DNA of 64,000 nucleotides from Alcanivorax nanhaiticus. GTDB taxonomy: Bacteria > Pseudomonadota > Gammaproteobacteria > Pseudomonadales > Alcanivoracaceae. Where the stretch lies: assembly GCF_000756665.1 (NCBI RefSeq), contig NZ_ARXV01000007.1, forward strand, positions 1-64,000. Direction: 5' to 3'. A program made the translations under genes and the position numbers. Of this stretch, positions 8,491 through 18,344 are shown in pieces. Each line of letters opens with the position of its first letter. Within the stretch, counting starts at the first letter, position 1. The notes under the pieces were generated by a model. It was not told where the DNA came from. It saw only the letters and a program-made list of their open reading frames with translations, and did no database searches.

Positions 8491-8727
8491 TTAATGCCTT
8501 AACAACGCACTCAACGAATCCACCACTTCCGCCCAGTCCGCATCTTCGCGAACAGACTCTGCCAGAAACTTTGCTTGAGATTCTGACCAGAACGGTGCCT
8601 GGTGCAGGTGCATGCTGTCGCTGAGGGTGCCAGCGTGTTGGTGAATAAACTCTTCGATGTCGGCGTCGCTGTTGTCCAGGCCAAGCTGGGCAAACAGGGT
8701 TTGGAGATCGTGGGTCGCGGTATCCAT
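8491..8727 (-). CDS. DUF2789 family protein
   Basis: This 78-residue acidic protein has the pattern of DUF2789: an N-terminal helix with DLQTLFAQLGLDNSDADIEEFI, then an APFWSESQAKFLAESVREDADWAEVVDSL segment. The family is found in gammaproteobacteria and its function is unknown. The stop codon lies 3 bp from the 7-bp tandem array, so the 3' untranslated part of the mRNA is made of the array. Confidence 0.85.
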   Translation of the reverse strand: MDTATHDLQTLFAQLGLDNSDADIEEFIHQHAGTLSDSMHLHQAPFWSESQAKFLAESVREDADWAEVVDSLSALLRH

Positions 8728-8850
8728 ATCGCACTCCCTTGAATGTATTGCAGAAGGTTCTTCCGGTTACCTGAGTATGATCCTGCGCTTTTTCAACCCA
8801 TCTGTCTCCCCTCCTTTGGGATGGGAAGCATGGCCGCCGGCGGCTAAAAC

Positions 8851-8880
8851 AAAAACGCCCGCTGAGAAGCGGGCGTTGGT
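8851..8880 (-). terminator. Rho-independent terminator after ridA
   Basis: On the minus strand a 9-bp stem (AACGCCCGC and its complement, 6-nt loop) is followed by TTTTTG. It lies about 30 bp beyond the ridA stop codon. Confidence 0.85.
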
Positions 8881-8909
8881 TGCCTGAAGCAGGCTGCGTG
8901 CTGCGGCGC

Positions 8910-9296
8910 TCAGGCAATGTCCATAATGCCGTCCATTTCCACGCCGGCGCCCTTGGGAAGCGCTGCCACACCAATGGCGGCGCGGGCCGGGTAGGGCTGG
9001 GTGAAGTGGCGGGCCATCACTTCGTTGACCAAGGCAAAGTGGCTCAGGTCGGTGAGAAAAATGTTCAGTTTGACGATGTCCTGCAGGGTACCGCCAGCGG
9101 CTTCACAAACGGCGGTCAGGTTGCTGAATACCTGCTCGATCTGTGCCTCCATGTCCCCCTCAACCATCTCCATGGTGGCCGGTACCAACGGAATCTGACC
9201 AGACAGATAAACGGTGGAGCCAGCCTTGATGGCTTGGGAATAAGTGCCAATGGCCTGCGGGGCCTTGTCGGTGCTGATAACGGAATGGTTGGACAT
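8910..9296 (-). CDS. ridA: RidA family reactive intermediate deaminase
   Basis: This 128-residue YjgF/YER057c/UK114-family protein hydrolyses reactive enamine/imine intermediates to ketoacids and ammonia. Signatures are the N-terminal [16 protein letters not shown], the SGQIPL substrate loop, the [12 protein letters not shown] segment, and [19 protein letters not shown] with the catalytic Arg. It is a soluble trimer in characterised homologs. In Pseudomonas ridA lies next to spoT; here 5 kb of opposite-strand DNA separates them. Confidence 0.95.
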   Translation of the reverse strand: MSNHSVISTDKAPQAIGTYSQAIKAGSTVYLSGQIPLVPATMEMVEGDMEAQIEQVFSNLTAVCEAAGGTLQDIVKLNIFLTDLSHFALVNEVMARHFTQPYPARAAIGVAALPKGAGVEMDGIMDIA

Positions 9297-9553
9297 GGTC
9301 GTTTCTTCATTTGTTGAGCTGTCGGCAACGTTATTTGGCCGGCAGGGTAATTAAAGGCCGTTATGCTTGCATGGTAGACGTTGGGACGCAACAAAGGGCG
9401 ACCGGGTCTCGTGAATTTGGTGCGGACGTACAGATAAACCGTCTGTCGGAGGGCAAAGTGCGAACCTCTCCACGTTATCGGTGGTTGCTCGTTCCATGCC
9501 ATTGAGGAGTTGCTAATGTTAATGGCGTGGATAACGGTAACAAGGAGGTAACC

Positions 9554-12028
9554 ATGACCACGACGCTGAAGCCCTTTTCAGATGCCTACGCGACCCTGAC
9601 AGTCGCATCCTATGAGCCCCTTTTTCTGCGCTGGATTTCTGGCGGTGCCTTGCTCAACCTCAGTGCCGTAATGGCGAATCGCATGTCAGCCACTGCTCAC
9701 CTTTCAGAGCTGGGTGATATCTCGACGGTTGCGGCGTTAAGTCTAAGTAATAACTGGAACAGGCAAAAGTTGCCCAGCAGGCAAATGTTGTCAGCAGCCA
9801 TTGATAAAGAATTGGCGAAAGAATCCATCGATCCTATGGATATAAGCAGTCTGAGCCCGCGTCGCCTCAAGCTGAAGGCGTTTCCTGATGCTGTACAGGT
9901 AGGCGATCGAATTCTCCTCAATGGCGTGGATCGGTTGCGTCCCATGAATCTCGATGTGCCCGGAAACGAAGGGGTAACAGACAGTAATAATCCCGGTTTG
10001 ATCAGGCGCGCATTCAGAATGGTGCGTAAACCTGTTGGTAACAGCCGAAAAACACTGCAGCAACGAAAAACGCCTGCTGTTGTATTCAGTGGTATGGCTA
10101 TTGGCGCGGATGATTCGCTGGATTTCCACCAGGCCAGGCTGGAAATTTTGAAAGGTTTTGACGGTGCAATCGGTCGCTGGCTGGAGGGCCGGAGTTCCCT
10201 GGATGAAGCCATAAAAAAGGATGTGCTTGGCAAGGCATTTGGCTTTTTCCCCGGGCGAGTGGAGGAAGCATTGTCACCAATCGGTATCGCTCATTATTAC
10301 CGCCAGCTATTTTTCAATACGGAAGAAGGGTTTGGGCCAATTGAAGAGTCGTTCACGGTGGCGCCGGCGGAAACTCTGGAAGTTATCACCGAAACGGTTC
10401 GTCGTCAGTCATTCGAGGAAATCAATGAAGTCGGCCTGGTGACTGAATCCGAACAAGCCCGTGAGCAGCGTAATCTGGATGAGGTGTCTGATCGCACTGC
10501 GACGATGGTGAGAAACAGCTCTGAAGTGGCGATTTCGGCGAACTTCAGTGGTCAGGTCGGGGTGTACCAGTTTGGCGCAGATGTATCGACGAACTTTAAT
10601 AGTTCGCGGGAGCGAAATACAGAACGAACCAAGAAACGTCTCAAGGAAACAACCTTTCGAGCTTCGGAGAGAATCCGAAAATCCGTTTCGGTTCGTACCC
10701 GTTCCTTTGAAGAAACCACAACAACGAATTCATCACGACGCTTGATACAGAATAACGGTGATACACCGGTTAATTACGGATTGAGACGGGTGTTGAGAAA
10801 GGTAAGGGTCAAGGTTCAGGATCTCGGGCCAAGGATGGTCTGGCAGTTATATGTCCGTAACCCAGGTGCAGGGTTGGCAAGAAGCAAATTTGTTCATTTT
10901 CGGGAAGGACAGGATATTTCCATTCCGGATGTGCCGCCGGGCACACCTCCCAAACCGGAAGGCGGGCAGGAAACCGGTACCACATCTGCAACGCTGGAGT
11001 GGAGTGATTCCCGTGGAACCTGGTATGTGCCGATTGGTGTAGTTGTTCCTTCAGGAAGAAGCATTGATTCGGTTGCGATCGACAGCATTACGGATCTTGA
11101 AAGCGGTGGTAAGGAAGATCATGCGCCTTCCCCCCGTAATGATATCAGCTGGCATGAAGGGGAGGATCCGGATAGCGGCTTGTTTGTTGTGGCGGTCGGC
11201 GTTTCACCTGGTGACAGTCATAACGTCAATGTGAGTTATACCTACTCTTGGTCACCATCCAGTCAGGCGATATTGGAGTGGGAGGCAACGAAGGAGCAGT
11301 TAAGAGAAGAAATTCGGGAAGAGTCGTTACAGAAAAAGTTCGAACGGGAAAGGACCCTGATCACGGAGAGAAGCAAAATCCCCAAGCGCCCGGCAGCCGA
11401 TCTGCGCCAGGAGGAGCGCTATGAAATCATGAACCGGATGGTTTCGCATCTTTTTGCCAATCCGGCCAACCCGTCAGAACCAACGCCGACAGAACTAGAG
11501 TATTTTCACCGCTATTTTGATCTCAACGGTATTTTTCTCTACATGCACCCTTCCTGGTGGCGGCCACGTTACGCCGCTTCCGCAACAGGGCTGGAGCGGC
11601 CACCCTATGAAATTACTGCTGAGAGTGACCCTGCCCCACTGGGCAGCTCTTTGAAATGGGCGATCCAGCTGGACGGCGACAATCGACGTAACGAATTTCT
11701 CAACAGCCCCTGGGTGAGAGTCTGCGTTCCGATCAACCCAGGTAACGAACGGGATGCGATTCAGTGGCTGGCAGAGCATATCGAAGGTGACAGGGGGTAT
11801 GACATCGAGAGTGGCCCGCTTAAGGCGGTGCTGGAGTCCATTGAGTCACGTCGCAATGACGAGGAGAGTGTGCCGGATGGGCCGGACTATGCTGTTGTTA
11901 GCGGCACACCGGGTGCCCCTGATGAAGCGGCGACGCCGCAAGACATCTACCCCATCGTTGATGAATTTGATGTCACTGTGCCGACGGCAGGTTTTGTTTA
12001 CGACAAGTTGATTCTCAACAAGGAGTAG
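9554..12028 (+). CDS. Large protein of unknown family, partner of a PhoD-like phosphatase
   Basis: This 824-residue protein matches no family I recognise. The ATG at 9554 is chosen because of a strong AAGGAGG 8 bp upstream; an upstream GTG at 9527 is less likely. No signal peptide or membrane helix is apparent. A Ser/Thr/Arg-rich stretch (about residues 340-410) contains several short polar repeats. A hydrophobic block follows, with YGLRRVLRKVRVKVQDLGPR and MVWQLYVRNPG. A proline-rich linker comes near residue 470, then a beta-rich segment, a charged helix (about 595-650) and an acidic C-terminus. The gene ends 10 bp before the phosphatase gene, implying co-transcription. Base composition appears more AT-rich than the flanking core genes. 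Structural, toxin or defence roles are possible; none is demonstrated by the sequence. Confidence 0.75.
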   Translation: MTTTLKPFSDAYATLTVASYEPLFLRWISGGALLNLSAVMANRMSATAHLSELGDISTVAALSLSNNWNRQKLPSRQMLSAAIDKELAKESIDPMDISSLSPRRLKLKAFPDAVQVGDRILLNGVDRLRPMNLDVPGNEGVTDSNNPGLIRRAFRMVRKPVGNSRKTLQQRKTPAVVFSGMAIGADDSLDFHQARLEILKGFDGAIGRWLEGRSSLDEAIKKDVLGKAFGFFPGRVEEALSPIGIAHYYRQLFFNTEEGFGPIEESFTVAPAETLEVITETVRRQSFEEINEVGLVTESEQAREQRNLDEVSDRTATMVRNSSEVAISANFSGQVGVYQFGADVSTNFNSSRERNTERTKKRLKETTFRASERIRKSVSVRTRSFEETTTTNSSRRLIQNNGDTPVNYGLRRVLRKVRVKVQDLGPRMVWQLYVRNPGAGLARSKFVHFREGQDISIPDVPPGTPPKPEGGQETGTTSATLEWSDSRGTWYVPIGVVVPSGRSIDSVAIDSITDLESGGKEDHAPSPRNDISWHEGEDPDSGLFVVAVGVSPGDSHNVNVSYTYSWSPSSQAILEWEATKEQLREEIREESLQKKFERERTLITERSKIPKRPAADLRQEERYEIMNRMVSHLFANPANPSEPTPTELEYFHRYFDLNGIFLYMHPSWWRPRYAASATGLERPPYEITAESDPAPLGSSLKWAIQLDGDNRRNEFLNSPWVRVCVPINPGNERDAIQWLAEHIEGDRGYDIESGPLKAVLESIESRRNDEESVPDGPDYAVVSGTPGAPDEAATPQDIYPIVDEFDVTVPTAGFVYDKLILNKE

Positions 12029-12038
12029 GGAGTGCGTT

Positions 12039-14615
12039 ATGGCTCAGCAAATCATTGCTGGGCCCATCGTGCGCGCTACATCCGAAAACGCACTGTGGGT
12101 CTGGCTGGCCACAAAAGAACCGCTGGATAATCCCCGCTGCCTGGTTTATCCCCATGAGAGGTCACAAAGGGGGCGCTGGCGCCGTCTCTCAACCCCGCTG
12201 GCGCTTTGGTCCGGCTACCACCATGTGCAGGCGGGACAGAATCTGCATGTTTACCTTATTGCCGCATCGGCAGCGGTTGTTGCGGATGCAACAGAAAGTC
12301 CCATACCGCATACGCTGTCGCCATCGATTGCCTTGCCCACGGACAAGCCGCTGGGCTATGACATTCGTTGGCAGGGCGGCGGCGATGGTACAAAGGGGCT
12401 CTCTGACCTTGATGGCTATGGTGACTTGCTGCTGAGCCATTTTGATATGCCCACGGTGCTGGTGGGTGATAGCCGCGCCGGGCGTTTTCGTGCGCTTTAT
12501 GGCAGTTGCCGAAAGGCCCATGGCCATGGCCGCGACGGTATGTTGGCTGCCGAGCAGCAGCTTAACCTCCAGGGTGGAGATGTGCGTAATCGCCCCACTG
12601 CGTTGTTGCTGGGGGGGGATCAGATTTATGCCGATGATGTGCCGGATACCATGATTCGGCTTATCCAGGCGTTGGCCGGTCAGTTGGTGGCCAATAATGA
12701 ACAGCTACCGGGTATCAGCAACCCTGCTTCGCTGGCCATTGGTGAACGGCAGAGCGTCACCAAGGATGTGGCCGACCTTACCAGTGGCCATGCTGCAAAC
12801 CATCTGTTGACCTTCGGGGAGTTTGTAGCCACCTATGTGCTGGCGTGGAATCCGAATCTTTGGCAGGGGTTGAACGGCGGACTTTCGATGCCTTCGGTAT
12901 CGCAGGTCCTGAGACAATTGCATGAACCTCCCTCCTCGCAAGACGAGATACTCTCGCGCATGGAAGAAATCGGCCGTGAGCGGCAGCGGGTGGAAGCGTT
13001 CAAGCATACCGCCCGGTCTGCCCGGCGTGCCTTGGCCAATATTCCCACCTACATGATTTTTGATGACCATGAAGTAACGGACGACTGGAATCTTAATCGT
13101 ACCTGGGAAAGCAAGGTGAGGCGGAACGCCACAGGAAAGCGGATCCTGTCCAACGGGTTGGCCGCCTACTGGCTGTTTCAGGCATGGGGGAACGAGCCTG
13201 ACCGATTTTCTGAACGTACGATGAGGGAGGCAATTCCCCGCTACCTGCGGGGTAACGGTAATGCCCTGGAGCAAAGTTACCTTAACTTTCATGACTGGGC
13301 TTTCCGCACACCGGGTAACCCTTCGGTGGTGTTTGCCAATCTGCGCACCCGTCGAGGCCATACCCGAAATGATCAGCGCATCGCCAGGGGCGAGCCGGGT
13401 GATGCACGCTGGGAGCGTCGGGATGTGTCTGATGCGCCAAGGTTGATGAACCGGCCTGAACGTAACCTTTTTCGCTCATTGCTCGGCCAGTCACAGTCCG
13501 CGGGCAATAATTTGCCTGTCATTGTGGTGGTGCCGACGCCGGCTTATGGCCTGGGGTCACTGGAATGGGTGCAGGATGTAGGGGTAGACCAGATCGGCGA
13601 ATTGCGTCGCTGGCTGGAACAGCAAATCCGCCAGCTTTCGCCTCTGGTGCAGGCGCTGGATGAAATGACGCTGCCGTTCGAATGGATGCGCCAATGGCTA
13701 CAGCAAATGCAGCGCTGGCTGGCGCGCTTGCGGGCCATGGCCAGTGCGCTGTCCAGCATGGCGGGCTTGATGACACAGCGGTTGCGGGACGAGGCGCGGC
13801 GTCTGGCCGTGTATCGTGCCGTGCACCGTTACATTGAGCAGCTGGAGCAGTGGCGAGTCCAGTTGAGTCGGGATGTGGGCGAAATGCTCGAGGACGCCTC
13901 CAACATCGCCACGCTTGTGGCACTGGTCAATGATCAGCTTGCCGCGCAGTGGCAAGCTGCCATTGATGCGGTGCAGGCCTGGCTGGGCACCACCTTCCAG
14001 TTGGCATTGCAGCAAGTGGATGAGCTGGCCTTGATTCGTGCGGCGGCGGTGGATAATGAATCCTTTCATGCGGACCCAAACAGTCATCTGGATTTGTTGC
14101 AGTCCCTGGCGGCTACGGGGGCCAGTCGAGCCGTTTTGTTGGCTGGGGATGTGCACTATGGTTTTTCGGTAGCGTCGTCGGTGAGTGTCGGCGGGCGGCG
14201 TTTGCGTATTGCCCAGTTTACCAGCAGCGCCTCACGCAACGAGACCAGAGGCACGTTGGGGCAGTTGCTTGAGCTGTTGCAGCGAAACGTTGGCGGGTTG
14301 GGAGGACCCCATGAGTTACGCTGGTGGCGGAATGGGGCAACGTCTTACCTGGCAGCAGCCGGACAGACACTGCCCAATAATATGGGGGGGGCACACATTA
14401 CCGAGCGGTACGCGCTGATGAACCGCAGGGGGTCGGCATCCTCGGTGCAGCAGGCGATAGTCAATGCCGTCGCCCCGAACCTGATCGAGCCCAGCAGCAA
14501 TATGGGATTGCTGGAAGTCACTGGAAGCCGTATCGAAAACCGTTTGTTGGTGCCGACGGCGCAGGGTGGGGTGCGAGTGTCCTTTGCTACTCGTTGGCCA
14601 GGGTGGCCAGTCTAG
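12039..14615 (+). CDS. PhoD-like metallophosphatase (alkaline phosphatase D family) with helical insertion
   Basis: This 858-residue protein has an N-terminal beta domain (about 1-145), then a PhoD-type metallophosphoesterase core: GGDQIYADD at about 192-200, FDDHEVTDDW at about 341-350, and GDVHYG at about 703-708. These carry the Asp/His/Asn metal ligands expected for the family. Between the second and last motifs is a long Gln/Leu/Arg-rich helical insertion (about 515-670), probably coiled coil, which makes it larger than ordinary PhoD. No Sec or Tat signal is visible, so it may be cytoplasmic, unlike classical PhoD. It is translationally close to the 824-residue partner. The substrate (phosphodiester or phosphomonoester) is unknown. 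Confidence 0.82.
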   Translation: MAQQIIAGPIVRATSENALWVWLATKEPLDNPRCLVYPHERSQRGRWRRLSTPLALWSGYHHVQAGQNLHVYLIAASAAVVADATESPIPHTLSPSIALPTDKPLGYDIRWQGGGDGTKGLSDLDGYGDLLLSHFDMPTVLVGDSRAGRFRALYGSCRKAHGHGRDGMLAAEQQLNLQGGDVRNRPTALLLGGDQIYADDVPDTMIRLIQALAGQLVANNEQLPGISNPASLAIGERQSVTKDVADLTSGHAANHLLTFGEFVATYVLAWNPNLWQGLNGGLSMPSVSQVLRQLHEPPSSQDEILSRMEEIGRERQRVEAFKHTARSARRALANIPTYMIFDDHEVTDDWNLNRTWESKVRRNATGKRILSNGLAAYWLFQAWGNEPDRFSERTMREAIPRYLRGNGNALEQSYLNFHDWAFRTPGNPSVVFANLRTRRGHTRNDQRIARGEPGDARWERRDVSDAPRLMNRPERNLFRSLLGQSQSAGNNLPVIVVVPTPAYGLGSLEWVQDVGVDQIGELRRWLEQQIRQLSPLVQALDEMTLPFEWMRQWLQQMQRWLARLRAMASALSSMAGLMTQRLRDEARRLAVYRAVHRYIEQLEQWRVQLSRDVGEMLEDASNIATLVALVNDQLAAQWQAAIDAVQAWLGTTFQLALQQVDELALIRAAAVDNESFHADPNSHLDLLQSLAATGASRAVLLAGDVHYGFSVASSVSVGGRRLRIAQFTSSASRNETRGTLGQLLELLQRNVGGLGGPHELRWWRNGATSYLAAAGQTLPNNMGGAHITERYALMNRRGSASSVQQAIVNAVAPNLIEPSSNMGLLEVTGSRIENRLLVPTAQGGVRVSFATRWPGWPV

Positions 14616-14693
14616 ATGACCTTCTCAGGCGGGGTTTGCTCAATAGGGGGAGGGCCAATCCCCCGCGCTGCCGGCTAGAGAATAGGCGGTTTT

Positions 14694-16802
14694 TTAAAGC
14701 CGGTGAATCCGCACAATGCTGTCCAGGGTACGCAGCTTCTTGATGATGCGGGCCAGATGGATACGGTCTTTTACCGTCATGGTCACGTTCAGGATGGTGA
14801 GAGTGGGGTCTTTCTCGGCCATGTCGATGGTGTCGATGTTGGAGCCCAGCTCGGACACACTGTTGGCGAGAATCGCCAGCACGCCACGCTTGTTGATCAG
14901 CTCGATACGCAGAGCGGCGGTGTATTCCTGCTCCACATCCTTGTCCCAGCTGAGCGCGATACATTTTTCCGGCGCATTGCGCATTTCAGCCAGCAGGTTT
15001 TTACAGGTGTCACGGTGCACCATGATGCCCCGGCCGGCGCTGAGGTGGCCGATGATGGTGTCGCCGGGCAGCGCATAGCAGCACTTGGCATAACTCACCA
15101 TCAGGCCTTCACTGCCGCGGATGGCCAGCGGTTTGCGATCGTCTTCATGGCGCTCGTCGTCATCCCGGGCACCGGCCAGTTTGCGTGCTACCAACGGGGC
15201 CAGTCGGTTGCCGATGCCGATGTCTTCCAGCAAGTCATCCAGTTCGAAGTAGCCGTTACCGGCCAGTTCACTGACCACTCGCTCGATGGGCAGGTCGTCC
15301 AGGCCCATGTCGTAGCTGTGCAGGGCTTTTTCCAGCAGGCGCTGGCCCAGCTCCACCGCATCTTCGCGCTGCTGATGCTTGAGGAAGTGACGAATGTTGG
15401 TGCGCGCCTTGCCGGTGACCACGAAGTTGAGCCAGGCCGGATTGGGGGTGGCGTTGGGGGCGGTAATGATCTTCACCGTCTGCCCGGATTCCAGCGGCGT
15501 GGACAGGGCGGCCAGCTTGCCGTCGATACGGGCGGCCACGCACTTGTTGCCCACCTTGGTGTGTACCGCGTAGGCAAAATCCACTGCCGTGGCACCGCCG
15601 GGCAATTCCTTGATGTCCCCCTTGGGCGTAAACACATAGGCCTCGTCGGGGAACAGATCCACCTTCACGTTCTCGATAAACTCCATGGAGTTACCGGTCT
15701 TCTGCTGCAGTTCCAGCAGGCGCTGCATCCAGCTCTGGGTGCGGCTGTGGGTGGGGGTGCCCGGCTCGCCATCGGCCTTGTACAGCCAGTGAGCGGCGAT
15801 GCCGTTGTTGGCCATGGCTTCCATTTCCTCGGTGCGGATCTGCATTTCCAGGGGAATGCCGGAGCGCGCCTTGAGGGTGGTGTGCAGGCTCTGGTAGCCG
15901 TTGGCCTTGGGAATGGCGATGTAATCCTTGAAGCGGCCGGGGATCGGAGTGAAATAGTTGTGGGTTGCTCCCAGTACCCGGTAGCAGGTGTCTACCCGGT
16001 CCACAATGATGCGGAAACCAAACACGTCCATGATATCGGCGAACGGTTTGTGCTGTTCCTTCATCTTGTTATAGATGCTGTAAAGGTGCTTCTCACGCCC
16101 CAGTACCCGCGCCTCGATGCCTTCTTCTTCCAGGCAGTGTTCCAGGCTGGTCTTGATGGTAGTGAGGATTTCCTTGCGGTTGCCGCGAGCCTTTTTTACC
16201 GCCTGGCCAATCAGCTTGGCGCGCATGGGGTAGATGGCGTGGAAGGCCAGGTCTTCGTATTCCACCCGCATGTTGTACATGCCCAGCCGGAAAGCGATGG
16301 GGGCGTACAGTTCCAGGGTTTCGGTGGCGATACGACGGCGCTTTTCCGCGCGCATTACATGCAGGGTGCGCATGTTGTGCAGGCGATCTGCCAGCTTGAT
16401 GAGGATGACGCGGATGTCCCGGGTCATGGCCAGCATCATCTTGCGCAGGTTTTCCGCCTGCTGCTCGGCCTTGGATTCGAACTTGATCTGGGCAATCTTG
16501 GAGACGCCATCCACCAGCTCAGCCACTTCCTCGCTGAACTCTTCGGCAAGCTGTTCCTTGCTGATACTGGTGTCCTCGATCACGTCATGGAGCATGGCCG
16601 CCATCAGGGAGGCGTGATCCATGTGCATGTCGGTGAGGATATTGGCGACCGCCAGCGGGTGGGTGATGTAAGGATCGCCGGTACGGCGGTACTGGCCTTC
16701 ATGTGCCTTCTCGGCAAAATGGTAAGCGCGTACGACCTGGTCGATCTGCTCGTCGTCCAGGTAACTGCGTAGCCGTTTTTCCAGATTATGAATCGTGGGC
16801 AA
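14694..16802 (-). CDS. spoT: Bifunctional (p)ppGpp synthetase/hydrolase SpoT
   Basis: This 702-residue RelA/SpoT protein controls the stringent-response alarmone. It has an N-terminal HD hydrolase domain (AAMLHDVIEDT near residue 70), the synthetase domain with FGFRIIVDRVDTCYRVLG and KDYIAIPKANGYQSLHT, a TGS domain (VFTPKGDIKELPGGATAVDFAY), and a C-terminal ACT domain. The intact HDxxED motif argues for hydrolase activity, hence SpoT rather than RelA. It lies downstream of rpoZ and gmk on the same strand, the usual gammaproteobacterial cluster. Confidence 0.97.
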   Translation of the reverse strand: MPTIHNLEKRLRSYLDDEQIDQVVRAYHFAEKAHEGQYRRTGDPYITHPLAVANILTDMHMDHASLMAAMLHDVIEDTSISKEQLAEEFSEEVAELVDGVSKIAQIKFESKAEQQAENLRKMMLAMTRDIRVILIKLADRLHNMRTLHVMRAEKRRRIATETLELYAPIAFRLGMYNMRVEYEDLAFHAIYPMRAKLIGQAVKKARGNRKEILTTIKTSLEHCLEEEGIEARVLGREKHLYSIYNKMKEQHKPFADIMDVFGFRIIVDRVDTCYRVLGATHNYFTPIPGRFKDYIAIPKANGYQSLHTTLKARSGIPLEMQIRTEEMEAMANNGIAAHWLYKADGEPGTPTHSRTQSWMQRLLELQQKTGNSMEFIENVKVDLFPDEAYVFTPKGDIKELPGGATAVDFAYAVHTKVGNKCVAARIDGKLAALSTPLESGQTVKIITAPNATPNPAWLNFVVTGKARTNIRHFLKHQQREDAVELGQRLLEKALHSYDMGLDDLPIERVVSELAGNGYFELDDLLEDIGIGNRLAPLVARKLAGARDDDERHEDDRKPLAIRGSEGLMVSYAKCCYALPGDTIIGHLSAGRGIMVHRDTCKNLLAEMRNAPEKCIALSWDKDVEQEYTAALRIELINKRGVLAILANSVSELGSNIDTIDMAEKDPTLTILNVTMTVKDRIHLARIIKKLRTLDSIVRIHRL

Positions 16803-16936
16803 AAGTCCTCGTCACGCCCTTGGCGGGTTAGCTAGTGAGATTCACTCTTAGCTTAAATTTGAGGGCGGGCTTTGTCTATGACAAGGAGGCAGGTTGTGCC
16901 TATCGGCACACCAGGGGGAAAGCTATGGGAATGTCA

Positions 16937-16964
16937 GGCGGAAATACCCGGGGGTATCTCCGCC
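16937..16964. other. Palindrome between rpoZ and spoT
   Basis: A 13-bp stem with one mismatch (arm GGCGGAAATACCC) and almost no loop lies 14 bp beyond the rpoZ stop codon. There is no T-tract, so it may be a processing or pausing hairpin rather than a full terminator, leaving spoT partly coupled to rpoZ. Confidence 0.5.
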
Positions 16965-16977
16965 AAACCGGCAGGAA

Positions 16978-17241
16978 TTACTCGCCGAAAGACTGGGTCA
17001 GCAGGGCCAGCTCGTCCACGTCGGCGTTGCGGTCAGCCAGGGGGCTGTCGACGGAATCGGCGGTCACGTGACCTTCAGCGATTTCACGCAGGGCCACTAC
17101 GGTGGGCTTGTCGTTTTCCCAGGCCACACGCGGCTCCTTGCCACCCGTCTGCAATTGACGGGCGCGCTTGCCTGCCACCAGTACCAGCTCGAAGCGGTTA
17201 TCCAGTTGTTCCAGGCAATCTTCAACGGTTACACGTGCCAT
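16978..17241 (-). CDS. rpoZ: DNA-directed RNA polymerase omega subunit
   Basis: This 87-residue protein begins [20 protein letters not shown] and continues with [10 protein letters not shown], both characteristic of omega. Omega stabilises the beta' subunit and in many bacteria contributes to the ppGpp response, which fits its place between gmk and spoT. Length is normal. Confidence 0.97.
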   Translation of the reverse strand: MARVTVEDCLEQLDNRFELVLVAGKRARQLQTGGKEPRVAWENDKPTVVALREIAEGHVTADSVDSPLADRNADVDELALLTQSFGE

Positions 17242-17344
17242 GCTGTTCTCCTACAGGCGGGTGCCACCAGAGGGCAACACCAACAAAAATTCGCAAGGCG
17301 GGGATTTTAATGGGCAAAAGCTGATCAGTCCAGTGCCGGCGGGC

Positions 17345-17577
17345 CACAGGCTTCGCAGGAGCCCATGCTTGCATGGCGATCCGATCGACAGCGAGGCTGT
17401 GGGAGTCTGCCTGCAGACGATGGTGCGGTTGGATATGCCCTATCGCGTGCAGGCACGCTCCCACATACAAACCAGAGCCGCCGCCTTTTGTAGGAGCCCC
17501 TCTCGAGGGGCGAACACCACGGCCCGAAATCACAAGAGCCTTCGTCCCTCAAGAGGAACTCCTACAGCAGGCGATCC
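17345..17577. repeat. Cluster of REP-like hairpins between rpoZ and gmk
   Basis: At least three hairpins with different stems are packed here: AGGAGCCCATGCTTGCATGG-type (17357 onward), GTGGGAGTCTGCCTGCAGACG-like (17400 onward) paired with GTGCAGGCACGCTCCCAC (17448 onward), and TAGGAGCCCCTCTCGAGGGG (17491-17510) paired with an AGGAACTCCTAC end. They fill the space between gmk and rpoZ without disrupting either. Confidence 0.75.
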
Positions 17578-18318
<741 letters not shown>

Positions 18319-18344
18319 TCATTAAGGAATTATTCAGAGGCTCC

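Noticed and set aside
14703-16772. 689-codon plus-strand open frame opposite spoT
   Set aside because: It is antisense to a fully motif-supported spoT and has no recognisable domain.
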